From NCBI RefSeq assembly GCF_017963645.1, contig NZ_JAGMWN010000005.1, forward strand, positions 124,001 to 188,000: a stretch of DNA of 64,000 nucleotides, given 5' to 3'. Positions 25,937 through 37,673 of the stretch are shown piece by piece; the first letter of the stretch is position 1, and each line of letters begins with the position of its first letter. The stretch comes from Marivibrio halodurans (GTDB taxonomy: Bacteria > Pseudomonadota > Alphaproteobacteria > UBA8366 > Aestuariispiraceae). A program made the translations under genes and the position numbers. The notes beneath the pieces were generated by a model. It saw only the letters and a list, made by a program, of their open reading frames with translations. It was not told the DNA's origin and did no database searches.

Positions 25937-27421
25937 ATGCGCGAAAAGGACCGAGAGAAGGCGATGAACGGCGACGGCGCCCTGCCCCACCTGCCCCTGA
26001 CCGGCCTGACGGCGGACAGCCGCCGGGTGCGTCCCGGCTATCTGTTCGCCGCGATCCCGGGGACCAAGGTGGATGGCGCGCGCTTCGCCCGCGATGCCGT
26101 CGCGGCCGGCGCGATCGCCGTGCTGGCCCCGCCGGGCGCGCTCGACGGGCTCGACCTCGGCCCCGAGGTGACGATCGTCACCGACAGCAACCCGCGCCGC
26201 CGGCTGGCCAAGATGGCCGCGCGCTTCTACAGCCCGCAGCCGAAGCTCTGCGTCGGGGTGACGGGCACCAACGGCAAGACGTCGGTCGCCAGCTTCACGC
26301 GCCAACTCTGGGCCGCGCTCGGCAATCCGGCGGCCAGCATCGGCACGCTCGGCATTCAGGGGCCCGGCTATCCGGGCGGAGCGGGCCTGACGACGCCCGA
26401 TCCGGTCGATCTGCATCGCGAGATGCGCGACCTCGCCCGTGCGCGGATCGACCATGTGGCGATGGAGGCCTCCTCCCACGGGCTCGACCAATACAGGCTG
26501 GACGGTGTCGGCTTCGCGGCCGCGGCCTTCACCAATCTCAGCCGCGACCACCTGGACTATCACGCCAGCATGGAAGCCTATCGCGCGGCCAAGTTCCGGC
26601 TTTTCGAGGAACTCCTTCCACGCGGAGGCGCGGCGGTCGTCAATGCCCGCGCGCGGGAGTTCGAGGCGCTCAGCAACATCGCGCACGAGCGCGGCTTGGA
26701 GCTTCACAGTTACGGGCTGGAACACGGCCGCATCCGTTGCCTTTCGATCGAACCGCGCGGCGGCGGCTTCGACCTCGCGCTCGACGTGATGGGGGACCGT
26801 TTCCGGGTCGATTTTCCCCTGCCCGGCCGCTTCCAGATCGAGAACGCGCTGGCCGCCCTCGGCCTCGTGCTCGCGACCGGCTCCGCCGTGCGGGTGGCGG
26901 TGCCCTTGCTGGCCCGGCTCGAAGGCGTGCGGGGACGGCTGGAACCGGCGGGCCGGCGGACCAATAGCGCGCGTGTCTATGTCGATTACGCGCATACCCC
27001 CGATGCGCTGGAAACCGTTCTGAAGACCCTGCGCCCGCATGTCGCCGGGCGCTTGCATGTCGTCTTCGGCTGCGGCGGCGACCGGGACCGGGGCAAGCGT
27101 CCGATGATGGGCGCCGTCGCGGCCGATCATGCCGATGTCGCGATCGTCACCGACGACAACCCCCGGACCGAGGACGCGGCCGCGATCCGCGCGGAAATCC
27201 TGCCGTCCTGCCCCGATGCGATCGAGATCGGCGAGCGCGCCGAGGCGATCGAACGCGCGATCGCGGGCCTCGCCGCGGGCGATGTTCTGCTGGTCGCCGG
27301 CAAGGGGCACGAGCAGGGTCAGACGGTCGGCACCACGGTCCACCCCTTCGACGATGTGGAGGCGGTTCGAAAAAGCCTCGCCCGCCTCGACGGCGCCCCG
27401 AACGAAGGAGACACGCGATGA
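25937..27421 (+). CDS. murE: UDP-MurNAc-tripeptide synthetase MurE
   Basis: 494 residues, full three-domain Mur ligase. N-terminal UDP-binding [19 protein letters not shown]; ATPase P-loop GTNGKT at 110-115; [24 protein letters not shown]; and the third domain with [10 protein letters not shown] and DNPR at 407-410. DNPR selects meso-diaminopimelate, so the wall is of the DAP type. It adds meso-DAP to UDP-MurNAc-L-Ala-D-Glu in the cytoplasm. An alternative start at Met10 (25964) has an AGAAGG site. The stop codon overlaps the next ORF by ATGA. Confidence 0.96.
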   Translation: MREKDREKAMNGDGALPHLPLTGLTADSRRVRPGYLFAAIPGTKVDGARFARDAVAAGAIAVLAPPGALDGLDLGPEVTIVTDSNPRRRLAKMAARFYSPQPKLCVGVTGTNGKTSVASFTRQLWAALGNPAASIGTLGIQGPGYPGGAGLTTPDPVDLHREMRDLARARIDHVAMEASSHGLDQYRLDGVGFAAAAFTNLSRDHLDYHASMEAYRAAKFRLFEELLPRGGAAVVNARAREFEALSNIAHERGLELHSYGLEHGRIRCLSIEPRGGGFDLALDVMGDRFRVDFPLPGRFQIENALAALGLVLATGSAVRVAVPLLARLEGVRGRLEPAGRRTNSARVYVDYAHTPDALETVLKTLRPHVAGRLHVVFGCGGDRDRGKRPMMGAVAADHADVAIVTDDNPRTEDAAAIRAEILPSCPDAIEIGERAEAIERAIAGLAAGDVLLVAGKGHEQGQTVGTTVHPFDDVEAVRKSLARLDGAPNEGDTR

Positions 27422-28164
27422 GCGACCGGCTGCGTGGCGCCCCGGAAGGCACCACCAAGACCAGCCATCCGATCGGCGCCTATGCAAAATGGGTCGAGGA
27501 GATCGCGCGCCTGCGCGCGGCCTTCGGCGCGCCGGTCATCGCGTTGACCGGGGATCGCGGCGGGATCACCGCATCGGCCCTGCGCACGGCGTTGGGCGGG
27601 ATCGAGCGGACCGGCCTGATCGATTGGCGCGACGGCGCGCCCCGGCAATTGCGCGACGGGTTGATGGATCCGCCGGCGGCCGCGACGGCATTGATCGTTG
27701 TCGTCGACCCCGCTGTCGTGAAGCGGGCTGGCGCGGCCGCTCGCGCCCTCGCCCCCGACGTCATGCTGTACGCCGGGGGAATCGACCCCGCTATCTGCTT
27801 CGAGACGATGGAGCGGCTGGGCAGTCCGGAGGCCGTTGTCCTCGATCGCGACGACCCGCGTCATGGGCAATGCCTGGACACGCTCCGCACCTTGCCGCGC
27901 CTGCGGTGTGTCGATTACGGCCGTCATGCGGGGGCCGATGTGCGGCTGATCGACTGTCAACTCTATACCAGTTGCTCGTCCGCCAGCGTGCGGATCGGAC
28001 GCGACGTCTTCGACCTTTGCATGGGCGCGCCGGGGCTTGCCTTTATCGACGCCGCGCTGGCCACGCTCGCGACCGTCCGGGTACTCGGCGGCGACGTGAC
28101 GGGCGCGGCGTCGCGCTTCGCGGCGGGACCGGATGCGCACCAAACGGCGACGACCGGAAACTGA
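27418..28164 (+). CDS. MurF-like relic: lone, catalytically dead Mur ligase central domain
   Basis: 248 residues exactly where murF normally lies, overlapping murE by ATGA and 17 bp before mraY. It matches only the middle ATPase domain of Mur[20 protein letters not shown] corresponds to the P-loop strand, but GxxGKT has become GDRGGIT (45-51), so the ATP-binding Lys is lost. [20 protein letters not shown] matches the TNIAPAHLEFF region, [10 protein letters not shown] the NRDNP block, [10 protein letters not shown] and MGAPG (202-206) the end of the domain. The N-terminal UDP-binding and C-terminal domains are absent, with no frameshifted remnants in the gaps. The frame is intact, arguing for retention as a non-catalytic protein. 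A genuine MurF must be elsewhere, or the pathway is altered. The homology is by eye. Confidence 0.75.
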   Translation: MSDRLRGAPEGTTKTSHPIGAYAKWVEEIARLRAAFGAPVIALTGDRGGITASALRTALGGIERTGLIDWRDGAPRQLRDGLMDPPAAATALIVVVDPAVVKRAGAAARALAPDVMLYAGGIDPAICFETMERLGSPEAVVLDRDDPRHGQCLDTLRTLPRLRCVDYGRHAGADVRLIDCQLYTSCSSASVRIGRDVFDLCMGAPGLAFIDAALATLATVRVLGGDVTGAASRFAAGPDAHQTATTGN

Positions 28165-28181
28165 GGGGAAATCCGACCACC

Positions 28182-29267
28182 ATGCTTTATCTCCTCCTCT
28201 CGCCGTTGGCGGACGAATTCCAGGCCTTCAACCTGTTCCGCTATCTGACCTTCCGGACGGGCGGCGCGATCATGACGGCGCTGTTCCTGGCCTTCGTGCT
28301 GGGGCCGCCGGTGATCCGCTGGCTGCGCGCCAAGCAACGCGGCGCCAGCAATGTACGCGAGGACACGCCCGAGGGGCATCTGAAGAAGGCCGGCACGCCA
28401 ACCATGGGCGGCGTGCTGATCCTGCTCGCACTGTCGCTCTCCATCCTGCTCTGGGCCGATCTTTCGCAGCATTATGTCTGGGTCGTCCTTCTGGTGACGG
28501 TCGGGTTCGGAGCGATCGGCTTCGGCGACGATTTCCTGAAGCTGACCAAGCGCAATTCGAAGGGCCTGCCCGGCAAGCTGAAGCTGCTGTTCCAGTTCCT
28601 GATCGGTGGCGCGGCCGCCCTGTGGTTCGTCACCACCACGCCGGAACCGCTGGCCAGCGGTTTGGCGGTGCCGTTCTTCAAGGACCTGCTGATCAATCTG
28701 TCCTGGTTCTTCGTCCCCTTCGCCCTTCTGGTGATCGTCGGGGCGTCGAACGCGGTCAATCTGACCGACGGGCTCGACGGGCTGGCCATCGTGCCGGTGA
28801 TGATCGCGGCCGGTTGCTTCGGCTTCATCGCCTATCTGGTCGGCAACACGGTCTATGCAAATTACCTGCAAATCCACTATGTCGCCGGGGCGGGTGAACT
28901 CGCGGTGTTCTGCGGCGCGATCCTCGGGGCGGGCCTTGGCTTTCTCTGGTACAACGCCCCGCCCGCCATGGTCTTCATGGGGGATACGGGCTCGCTGTCG
29001 CTCGGCGGCGCGCTCGGCACCATGTCGGTCGTCACCAAGCACGAGATCGTCCTGGCCATCATCGGCGGGCTGTTTGTGCTGGAGACCATCTCGGTCATCG
29101 TCCAGGTCTTCTCCTTCAAGCTGACCGGCAAGCGCGTCTTCGCCATGGCGCCGCTGCATCATCATTTCGAGAAGAAGGGCTGGCACGAGCCCACCATCGT
29201 CATCCGATTCTGGATCATCGCCACGGTGCTGGCGCTGATCGGTCTCGCCACCTTGAAACTGCGCTGA
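28182..29267 (+). CDS. mraY: phospho-MurNAc-pentapeptide transferase MraY
   Basis: 361 residues, ten membrane segments. Signature blocks: [30 protein letters not shown], the Mg-binding NLTDGLDGL (Asp196 and Asp199), [11 protein letters not shown] and [15 protein letters not shown]. It transfers phospho-MurNAc-peptide to undecaprenyl phosphate, giving lipid I. Known MraY strongly prefers the pentapeptide nucleotide, the product of MurF, so an intact mraY beside a dead murF is notable. The start at 28182 ([13 protein letters not shown]) matches family members; the upstream open frame is a shadow of murE. Confidence 0.97.
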   Translation: MLYLLLSPLADEFQAFNLFRYLTFRTGGAIMTALFLAFVLGPPVIRWLRAKQRGASNVREDTPEGHLKKAGTPTMGGVLILLALSLSILLWADLSQHYVWVVLLVTVGFGAIGFGDDFLKLTKRNSKGLPGKLKLLFQFLIGGAAALWFVTTTPEPLASGLAVPFFKDLLINLSWFFVPFALLVIVGASNAVNLTDGLDGLAIVPVMIAAGCFGFIAYLVGNTVYANYLQIHYVAGAGELAVFCGAILGAGLGFLWYNAPPAMVFMGDTGSLSLGGALGTMSVVTKHEIVLAIIGGLFVLETISVIVQVFSFKLTGKRVFAMAPLHHHFEKKGWHEPTIVIRFWIIATVLALIGLATLKLR

Positions 29268-29289
29268 GGGAATAGGCAAAGCCACCGCC

Positions 29290-30696
29290 ATGACGATTCC
29301 GGTCGACATCTTCCGCGGACAACGCACGCAGATCCTGGGCATGGCACGCTCGGGACTGGCGGCGGCGCGCGCGCTCCGGGAGGGCGCGGCGGAAGTGCTG
29401 TGCTGGGACGATTCCGAGGCCGGCCGCGCGGCGGCGGAGGGCGCGGGCTTCCCGCTGGCCGATCCGACCCGCCCCGGCGGCTTCCAGGATGTGGCCGCCC
29501 TGATCCCCGCGCCGGGCATCCCGCTGACGCATCCCGCCCCCCACCCCGCGATCGCCAAGGCCAAGGCGGAAGGCGTGCCGGTCCTGGGCGATGTGGAACT
29601 TCTGCTGCGCCAGAAAGCCGGAACGCCCGCGATCGGCATCACGGGCACCAACGGCAAATCCACGACGACGGCACTGATCGGCCATATGCTGACGGTGGCC
29701 GGGCACCGGGCGGAGGTCGGCGGCAATCTGGGCACGGCCGCGCTGGCGCTCGCGCCGCTGGAGTCCGGCGAGGGGGCCTATGTCCTGGAGATGTCCTCCT
29801 ACCAGCTCGATCTGATCGACCGGGGGGCCTTCGATATCGGCGTCTTCCTCAATGTGACGCCGGATCATCTCGACCGGCACGGCGGGCTGGATGGCTATAT
29901 CGCCGCGAAGCGCCGGATGTTCCGCAACGACAAGCCGGGCGGCGTGGCGATCGTCGCGGTCGACGACGCGCATACGCGCCGTCTGGCCGCGGATCTGGTC
30001 GCCGCCGGCACCCGGCGACTGATTCCGGTTTCGGCCGAGCGTCCCTGTCCCGGCGGCGTCCATATCGACGGCGCGAAGGCGACACTGATCGACGATATCG
30101 ACGGCGCGGCGCGCGCGGTGCTCCCGCTTGCCGATTGTCCGGCGCTGCCCGGGCGTCACAACTGGCAGAACGCGGTCGCGGCCTATGCCGCCTGCCGGAT
30201 GATGGGCCTCGACGCGGCGCAGGCGGCCGCCGGGCTCAAGAGTTTCCCCGGCCTCGCCCATCGGCAGGAACGGGTCGGCCGGCTGGCCGGCGCGCTCTGC
30301 ATCAATGATTCCAAGGCCACCAATGTCGAGGCGGCGGCGAAGGCGCTGGCCTCCTACGACCGCATCTACTGGATCGCGGGCGGACGCGCGAAGGAGGGCG
30401 GTTTCGATGCCCTGCCGGCGCATCTGGGCGCGGTCCGGCATGCCTTCCTGATCGGCGAGGCGGCGGACGCGCTCGACGCGGTGCTCTCCGCGCACGTTCC
30501 GACCACGCGCTCCGGCGATCTGGAGACGGCGGTCGCGCAGGCTTCCACCCTGGCAGGTGAGGAAGGGGGCACGGGCGCGGCGATTCTATTGTCGCCGGCC
30601 TGTGCCTCCTTCGATCAGTTCAAGGATTTCGAGCAGCGCGGCGACGCCTTCCGGGCAATCGTCGCCCGCCTCGCCGATCAAGAGGGGGGGGCGTAA
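29290..30696 (+). CDS. murD: UDP-MurNAc-L-Ala--D-glutamate ligase MurD
   Basis: 468 residues. Rossmann-like UDP-binding domain (QILGMARSGLAAARAL), P-loop GTNGKSTT (119-126), EMSSYQLDLID, NVTPDHLDRHG, and C-terminal NDSKATNVEAA with WIAGGRAKEGGF and LSPACASFDQFKDFEQRG. It adds D-Glu to UDP-MurNAc-L-Ala. Its TAA stop overlaps the ftsW ATG (TAATG), so the two are translationally coupled. Confidence 0.97.
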   Translation: MTIPVDIFRGQRTQILGMARSGLAAARALREGAAEVLCWDDSEAGRAAAEGAGFPLADPTRPGGFQDVAALIPAPGIPLTHPAPHPAIAKAKAEGVPVLGDVELLLRQKAGTPAIGITGTNGKSTTTALIGHMLTVAGHRAEVGGNLGTAALALAPLESGEGAYVLEMSSYQLDLIDRGAFDIGVFLNVTPDHLDRHGGLDGYIAAKRRMFRNDKPGGVAIVAVDDAHTRRLAADLVAAGTRRLIPVSAERPCPGGVHIDGAKATLIDDIDGAARAVLPLADCPALPGRHNWQNAVAAYAACRMMGLDAAQAAAGLKSFPGLAHRQERVGRLAGALCINDSKATNVEAAAKALASYDRIYWIAGGRAKEGGFDALPAHLGAVRHAFLIGEAADALDAVLSAHVPTTRSGDLETAVAQASTLAGEEGGTGAAILLSPACASFDQFKDFEQRGDAFRAIVARLADQEGGA

Positions 30697-31811
30697 TGGC
30701 GATCGCACGCAACGATACCTCCGTCCTCGGCCGCTGGTGGTGGACCGTCGACCGCTGGACGCTTGCCGCGTTGGTGGCGCTGGCGGCGGTCGGCATGATC
30801 CTCACCGTCACCGCGAGCCCGCCGGTGGCGGAGCGCATCGGGGCCGACCCCTTCTATTTCGCGCGCAAGCAGGGTGTACTGCTGCTGCCCGCGCTCGCCA
30901 TCATGCTGACGGTCTCGCTGGCGGATCTGCGGCTGGTGCGCCGCGTGGCGGTCGCGATGCTGGGGGGCAGCCTGCTGCTGTTGGCCGGCACGCTGCTATT
31001 CGGCGCGGAAATCAAGGGCGCGACGCGCTGGGTCTCCATCGCCGGCTTTACCGTGCAGCCGAGCGAGTTCGTGAAGCCCGCCTTCGCCGTCGTCGGCGCC
31101 TGGATGTTCTCGGCCCAGAGACTGGGCGAGGAAATCCCCGGCTTCGTCATCGCGACCGGCCTCTATGCCCTGGTACTGACGCTATTGCTGTTGCAGCCGG
31201 ATGTCGGACAGGCGGCCGTTCTCTCCGCCATCTGGTTCACGCAATTCTTCCTGGCCGGCCTGCCGATGGCCGCCGTGATCGCCATGGCGGGGCTGGGTGC
31301 CGCCGGCATGGTCGCGGCCTATTTCGCCTTCCCGCATGTACAAAGCCGCATCGACCGGTTCCTGGACCCGGGCCTGGGGGACAGCTACCAGATCGACCGC
31401 GCGATGGAGGCCTTCTCCGCCGGCGGCGTCTTCGGGCGTGGCCCCGGCCAGGGCACGGTGAAGACCGTGTTGCCGGACGGGCATGCCGATTTCATCTTCG
31501 CCGTCGCGGGCGAGGAATTCGGGCTCATCGCCTGCCTCGTCATCGTCGCGATCTTCGCCTTCGTGGTGCTGCGCGGCTTCGCCCGCGTGCTGCACGACAA
31601 CGACCTGTTCGTCGTGTTGGCCGCGACGGGCCTGCTGATGCAGTTCGGATTGCAGGCGCTGATCAACATGGCATCCACGCTGAGCCTGATCCCGACCAAG
31701 GGCATGACCCTGCCTTTCATTTCCTATGGCGGTTCCTCGCTGATCGCGCTGGCGGTCGGCATGGGGATGCTGCTGGCGTTAACCCGCAAGCGGCCGGGAG
31801 TAATGGGATGA
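30696..31811 (+). CDS. ftsW: septal peptidoglycan polymerase FtsW
   Basis: 371 residues of a SEDS-family glycosyltransferase with about ten membrane helices. Seen: [40 protein letters not shown] (the catalytic Asp loop), the periplasmic [20 protein letters not shown] stretch, [11 protein letters not shown], and near the end [19 protein letters not shown]. It polymerises lipid II with FtsI. It is coupled to murD (TAATG) and overlaps murG by 4 nt. Confidence 0.96.
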   Translation: MAIARNDTSVLGRWWWTVDRWTLAALVALAAVGMILTVTASPPVAERIGADPFYFARKQGVLLLPALAIMLTVSLADLRLVRRVAVAMLGGSLLLLAGTLLFGAEIKGATRWVSIAGFTVQPSEFVKPAFAVVGAWMFSAQRLGEEIPGFVIATGLYALVLTLLLLQPDVGQAAVLSAIWFTQFFLAGLPMAAVIAMAGLGAAGMVAAYFAFPHVQSRIDRFLDPGLGDSYQIDRAMEAFSAGGVFGRGPGQGTVKTVLPDGHADFIFAVAGEEFGLIACLVIVAIFAFVVLRGFARVLHDNDLFVVLAATGLLMQFGLQALINMASTLSLIPTKGMTLPFISYGGSSLIALAVGMGMLLALTRKRPGVMG

Positions 31812-32934
31812 GCGGAAACAAGGCAATCGCGCTCGCCACCGGCGGTACCGGCGGCCATGTCTTCCCGGCCCAGGCGCTGGCGGAGGAACTGGGCGCGCGC
31901 GGCTATCGGCTGATGCTGATCACGGACCGGCGCGGCGATATCTATGGCGGGCCGCTGGGCGCGCTGGAAACGCATACGATCCGCGCGGCCGGCGTCTCGG
32001 GTCAGGGATTCGGCGCGCGCCTCGGCGCGGCGGTGCAGCTCGGCCTCGGCTATTTCCAGGCGCGCAGGCTACTGCGCGAACTGGCGCCGGCGGCGGTGGT
32101 CGGTTTCGGCGGGTACCCCTCCGTGCCGACGATGATGGCCGCGAGCCACCTGAAGCTCCGCACCGCGATCCACGAGCAGAACGCCATATTGGGCCGCGCC
32201 AACCGGCTGCTGGCCCCGCGCGTGCGGCGCATCGCGCTCAGTTTCGAGCGCACCGCCGATCTGCGCGAGGCCGATCAGAAACGCAGCCTCTGGACCGGCA
32301 ACCCGGTTCGCCCGGAGATCGCGGCGATCGCGGCGCAATCCTATCCCTCCATCGAGGCCGGGCAGGCGATCCGCCTGTTGATCACCGGCGGCAGCCAAGG
32401 CGCCCAGATCCTCGGGGAAACCGTCCCGGCCGCGATCGGCAGCCTGCCGGAGGAGATGCGCAAGCGTCTGCGCATCTCCCAGCAGGTGCGCGCGGAACAA
32501 TTGGAATTCGTCACCGACGCCTATCGCACCGCGGGCATCGCGGCGGATGTCCGGGCCTTCTTCGACGACATGCCGAAGCGGCTGGGCGAGGCGCATTTGT
32601 TGATCGCGCGCGCCGGCGCCTCGACCACGGCGGAGCTGACCTGCGTCGGCCGGCCGGCGATCCTGATCCCCTACCCCTACGCGGTGGACGACCATCAGAC
32701 GGCGAATGCCGCGCGGCTGTGCGACGACGGCGGTGCCTGGATGATCCCCCAGAAGGATCTGACACCCGATGCCCTCGCGGACCGGTTGATGCAGTTGCTG
32801 GCCAAGCCGGAGGTATTGACCGCCGCCGGTGCCGCCGCCGCGCGCATCGGCATGCCGGAAGCGACGCGCAATCTGGCCGACATGGTCGCCGGGCTGGTCG
32901 ACGACGCGGAAAAGAACCAGGGAGGAACCGGCTC

Positions 32935-32938
<4 letters not shown>
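31808..32938 (+). CDS. murG: lipid II synthase MurG (GlcNAc transferase)
   Basis: 376 residues, GT28 family. The first glycine-rich loop [16 protein letters not shown] begins at residue 10, the second block is [13 protein letters not shown], and the C-terminal donor site is [16 protein letters not shown] with [20 protein letters not shown]. It adds GlcNAc to lipid I on the cytoplasmic membrane face. The start at 31808 overlaps ftsW by ATGA; a much longer open frame upstream is a shadow of ftsW. Confidence 0.97.
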
Positions 32939-34352
<1,414 letters not shown>

Positions 34353-34356
<4 letters not shown>

Positions 34357-35297
34357 TGGGATTCGGTAAGCCCGCCCCCTCTCCCCGCCTGATCGATCGA
34401 TTGCCGCCGGTGCGCGGGCGATTGACCGAAGGCCCGGAACTCAGCCGCGTCACCTGGTTCCGTGTCGGCGGTCCGGCGGAGGTGATGTTCAAACCGGCCG
34501 ATCTGGAGGATCTTCAACGCTTCCTGATGGATTTGCCGGCGGATATCCCGGTGATGCCGCTCGGCGTGGGCTCGAACCTGCTAGTGCGCGACGGTGGCGT
34601 GCGCGGGGTGGTGCTGCGCCTCGGCGGGGATTTCGCGCGCATCGATATGAAGGAAGCGGCGGACGGCAAGGAGATCGTCGCGGGTGCCGCCGCGCTCGAT
34701 GCGAATGTCGCGAAGACGGCCGCCAATCACGCATTGACCGGTCTGGAATTCTTCGCCGGCATTCCGGGGACGATCGGCGGTGCCCTGCGCATGAATGCCG
34801 GCGCCTACGGCACCGAGACCAAGGATGTCCTGATCGAGGCGACGGCGCTCGACCGGACCGGAACGCTGCACCGCGTCGGGCCCGAAGAGATGGGCATGCA
34901 CTATCGCCACACCGACGCCCCCGCGGACTGGATCTTCGTCGAGGGGCGCTTCCGCGCCGTGGACGGCGAGCGCGCGGATATCTTCCGCCGGATCGAGGAA
35001 ATACAGCGCTCCCGCGCGGAAACGCAGCCGATCCGCACCCGTACCGGCGGCTCCACCTTCAAGAACCCGGCCGGTGGAAAGGCCTGGCAGGCGATCGACG
35101 CGGCCGGGTGCCGGGGGCTCACGGTCGGCTCCGCCCAGGTCTCGGAGCAGCATTGCAACTTCCTGATCAATACCGGCGGCGCGCGCGCGGCCGACCTTGA
35201 AACACTGGGCGAGGAGGTCCGGCGCCGCGTGCGCGAGACGAGTGGTACCGAGTTGGAATGGGAAATCAAGCGCGTGGGGGAGTCGCAGGAACGATGA
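34353..35297 (+). CDS. murB: UDP-N-acetylenolpyruvoylglucosamine reductase MurB
   Basis: 314 residues, type I-like flavoprotein. FAD-binding motifs [49 protein letters not shown], and C-terminal TGGSTFKNP and [14 protein letters not shown] with the catalytic Ser of GGSTF and downstream acid/base residues. It reduces the enolpyruvyl group to form UDP-MurNAc with NADPH. It overlaps murC at ATGATG and ftsQ at ATGA, leaving no room for ddl, which in many alphaproteobacteria lies between murB and ftsQ. Confidence 0.96.
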
Positions 35298-36193
35298 CCC
35301 GCAAGACCGACAAGAAGACGCGACCGAGCCTCTGGAGTCGCTTCCTGCCGGGCGGCGCGCAACCGGCCAAGCCCGCCGCGCGACGGGACCCGCGCGGTGA
35401 ACGGTGGCTCAAGGCGGCGCTCGGCGGCGGGGCCGTCCTGTGCGTGATCGGCGCGCTTGCCGGTGGCGGCTTCTGGTTCGTTCAATCGGGCGCGCTGTCG
35501 CGCATGCAGACCGCGATCGGCACCGGAATCCTCGCTTCCACCCGCGACGGCGGCCTGGCGCTGCGCGAGGTGTTCGTGGTCGGACGCAAGGAGACCGACC
35601 GCGCGGCGATCCTGGAGGCGGTCGACGGCGATATCGGCGATCCGATCCTGCGCCTCGACCCGGACGAGATTCGCGAGCGCCTCCTGGCGCTGGGTTGGAT
35701 CGCGCGGGCGGAGGTGGAACGCCACCTGCCCGACACGATCGTCGTGCGCTTGATCGAACGGCGCGCGGCCGCGATCTGGCAGCATGACGGGGAATTCGCG
35801 CTGATCGACCGTCAGGGCACCGTTATCGGCGGCGAGGATGTGAGCCGGCACGGCCATCTGAAACTCGTCGTCGGAGAAGGCGCGCCGGAGGAGACGGCGC
35901 ATCTGCTCGACGTGCTGGAACGCGAACCGGCCTTGCAGGCACGGGTCGTCGCCGCCGTGTGGATGGGCGAACGCCGGTGGAACCTGCGCCTCGACAACGG
36001 CGTCGATGTCCGCCTGCCGGAAGACGACCCGGCGGATGCCTGGACGCGCCTCGCACGGCTGGAGCGCGATCACGGCCTGCTGGCGCGCGCGGTCGACGCC
36101 ATCGACCTGCGCCAGCCGGACCGGCTGATCGTGCGCATGACCGAGGACGGCGCCACGCAGATCCACATGCGGCGAACCGGCAAGAATACGTGA
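35294..36193 (+). CDS. ftsQ: cell division protein FtsQ
   Basis: 299 residues. A basic Pro-rich cytoplasmic N-terminus precedes one membrane helix (about 38-60). A periplasmic POTRA domain opens LREVFVVGRKETDRAAILEA and continues IARAEVERHLPDTIVVRLIE, then the beta domain (FALIDRQGTVIGGED). It recruits FtsL/FtsB in the divisome. ATG 35294 overlaps the murB stop. The gap to ftsA (76 bp) is the first real break in the cluster after murD. Confidence 0.94.
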   Translation: MTRKTDKKTRPSLWSRFLPGGAQPAKPAARRDPRGERWLKAALGGGAVLCVIGALAGGGFWFVQSGALSRMQTAIGTGILASTRDGGLALREVFVVGRKETDRAAILEAVDGDIGDPILRLDPDEIRERLLALGWIARAEVERHLPDTIVVRLIERRAAAIWQHDGEFALIDRQGTVIGGEDVSRHGHLKLVVGEGAPEETAHLLDVLEREPALQARVVAAVWMGERRWNLRLDNGVDVRLPEDDPADAWTRLARLERDHGLLARAVDAIDLRQPDRLIVRMTEDGATQIHMRRTGKNT

Positions 36194-36269
36194 CCGATCG
36201 AGATCGAACGCGCGTTGAATGACGACGCGACGGAAAGACGAAACGAAGGGTTGAGAAGGAAGCACGGCG

Positions 36270-37508
36270 GTGGCGACGGAACGCACCATAGCGGCGCTTG
36301 ATATCGGATCGAGCAAGGTCTGCTGCTTCATCGCGAAGGTGAGCGAGGCGGGACGCATCCGCGTGACCGGCATGAGCCATCATGCCTCGGCCGGTGTTCG
36401 TGGCGGCGTTCTGGTCGATATGGAGGCCGCCTATCGCGCCGTGCTCGCCGCGGTCCACGCGGCCGAGCAGATGGCCGGCGCGACGCTGGAGGACGTGGTG
36501 GTCTCGATCGCGGGCCCACACATGACCTCGACCCAGCTCCTGCGGGAGATGGTGATCGGCGGCGGCGCCATTCGCGACCTCGACCTGCGGCGCCTGCTGC
36601 AGGATTCCCGCAATTCGGTCGACCTTCAGGACCGCATGCTGGTGCACGCGATCCCCGCCGGCTATTCGGTCGACGGCAGCCCGCTGCTGCGCGAGCCGCG
36701 CGGCATGCACGGCCAGACCCTGGGCGTGAAAATGCATCTGGTCACCGCCAACCGCGCGGCCGTCCAGAATATCGCGACCTGCATCTCGCGCTGCCATTTG
36801 AACGTCTCCGATCTGGCGATCGCGCCCTATGCCGCCGGTCTCTCCGCCCTTGTCGAGGACGAGAAGGATTTGGGCTCCCTGGTCATCGACATGGGCGGCG
36901 GGACGACAAGTTTCTGCGTCTTCTACGAAGGGGCCGCCGTTCATGCGGACAGCGTTCCGATCGGCGGGCACCATGTGACCTCCGATATCGCACGCGGCCT
37001 CGCCACGCCGGTCAACCACGCCGAGCGCCTCAAGACCCTCTACGGCAGCGCGGTTCCGGCCGCCTCCGACGATCGCGAACTGCTCGACGCCCCGCAAGTC
37101 GGCGAAGAGGACGACGCCTCATCCAACCGCGTGCCGAAAAGCTTCCTGGTCTCGATCATCCAAGCGCGGATCGAGGAGACCTTCGAACTGGTCAAGCGCC
37201 GGCTGGATACCTCCGGCGTGGCCGGATTGGCCGGACAACGCGTCGTGCTGACCGGCGGAGCCAGCCAGCTTCCCGGCGTTCGGGACGTTGCGGCCCGGGC
37301 GCTGGGCAAGCAGGTGCGGCTCGGCCGGCCGCTCGGCATCGCGGGTCTGGCCGAGGCGACGGGCGGTCCCGCCTTCGCCACGGCGGCGGGCCTGCTGCAT
37401 TTCGCGGTCGACGATCGCGGCGAGGCGCGCAGCGCCACCGTGCCGCCGTCCGGTCCGCAAACGGGCTTCCTGGCCCGCATGGGGGGGTGGTTTCGTGAGA
37501 ACTTCTGA
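36270..37508 (+). CDS. ftsA: cell division protein FtsA
   Basis: 412 residues, actin/Hsp70-fold ATPase that tethers FtsZ to the membrane. Phosphate-1 loop ALDIGSSKVCCF, the SHS2 (1C) insertion around 85-165, phosphate-2 VIDMGGGTTSFCVF, adenosine motif VVLTGGASQLPGV, and a C-terminal amphipathic helix (LARMGGWFRENF) that binds lipid. The start is GTG at 36270 behind GAGAAGGA. A 165-bp leader separates it from ftsZ. Confidence 0.96.
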   Translation: MATERTIAALDIGSSKVCCFIAKVSEAGRIRVTGMSHHASAGVRGGVLVDMEAAYRAVLAAVHAAEQMAGATLEDVVVSIAGPHMTSTQLLREMVIGGGAIRDLDLRRLLQDSRNSVDLQDRMLVHAIPAGYSVDGSPLLREPRGMHGQTLGVKMHLVTANRAAVQNIATCISRCHLNVSDLAIAPYAAGLSALVEDEKDLGSLVIDMGGGTTSFCVFYEGAAVHADSVPIGGHHVTSDIARGLATPVNHAERLKTLYGSAVPAASDDRELLDAPQVGEEDDASSNRVPKSFLVSIIQARIEETFELVKRRLDTSGVAGLAGQRVVLTGGASQLPGVRDVAARALGKQVRLGRPLGIAGLAEATGGPAFATAAGLLHFAVDDRGEARSATVPPSGPQTGFLARMGGWFRENF

Positions 37509-37660
37509 ACCGCTTTTCCGCCCCGCCACGAATTCATGCCGCGCGCCCGCCGGGCCGCGGCGACCGAGGTCCCGCCCGCCCGTCCAGCGGCGCGGTGAAC
37601 CGGGGGAATCGTCGCCTGTCCGGCGGCTTTCTCCCCGCATCCTGGCTCTGGTAGACTCGA

Positions 37661-37668
37661 AAGGAGGT
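37661..37668 (+). promoter_or_regulatory. strong ribosome binding site of ftsZ
   Basis: AAGGAGGT at 37661-37668, 5 nt before the ftsZ ATG, is the best Shine-Dalgarno match in the cluster. It fits the need for far more FtsZ than its upstream neighbours. The 165-bp leader could also hold a dedicated ftsZ promoter, but no clear -35/-10 pair was settled. Confidence 0.7.
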
Positions 37669-37673
37669 CAGCC

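Noticed and set aside
27418-28164. MurF relic as a sequencing frameshift of a full murF
   Set aside because: The flanking gaps (a 4-nt overlap and 17 bp) leave no DNA for the missing N- and C-terminal domains in any frame, so a simple frameshift cannot restore a full gene.
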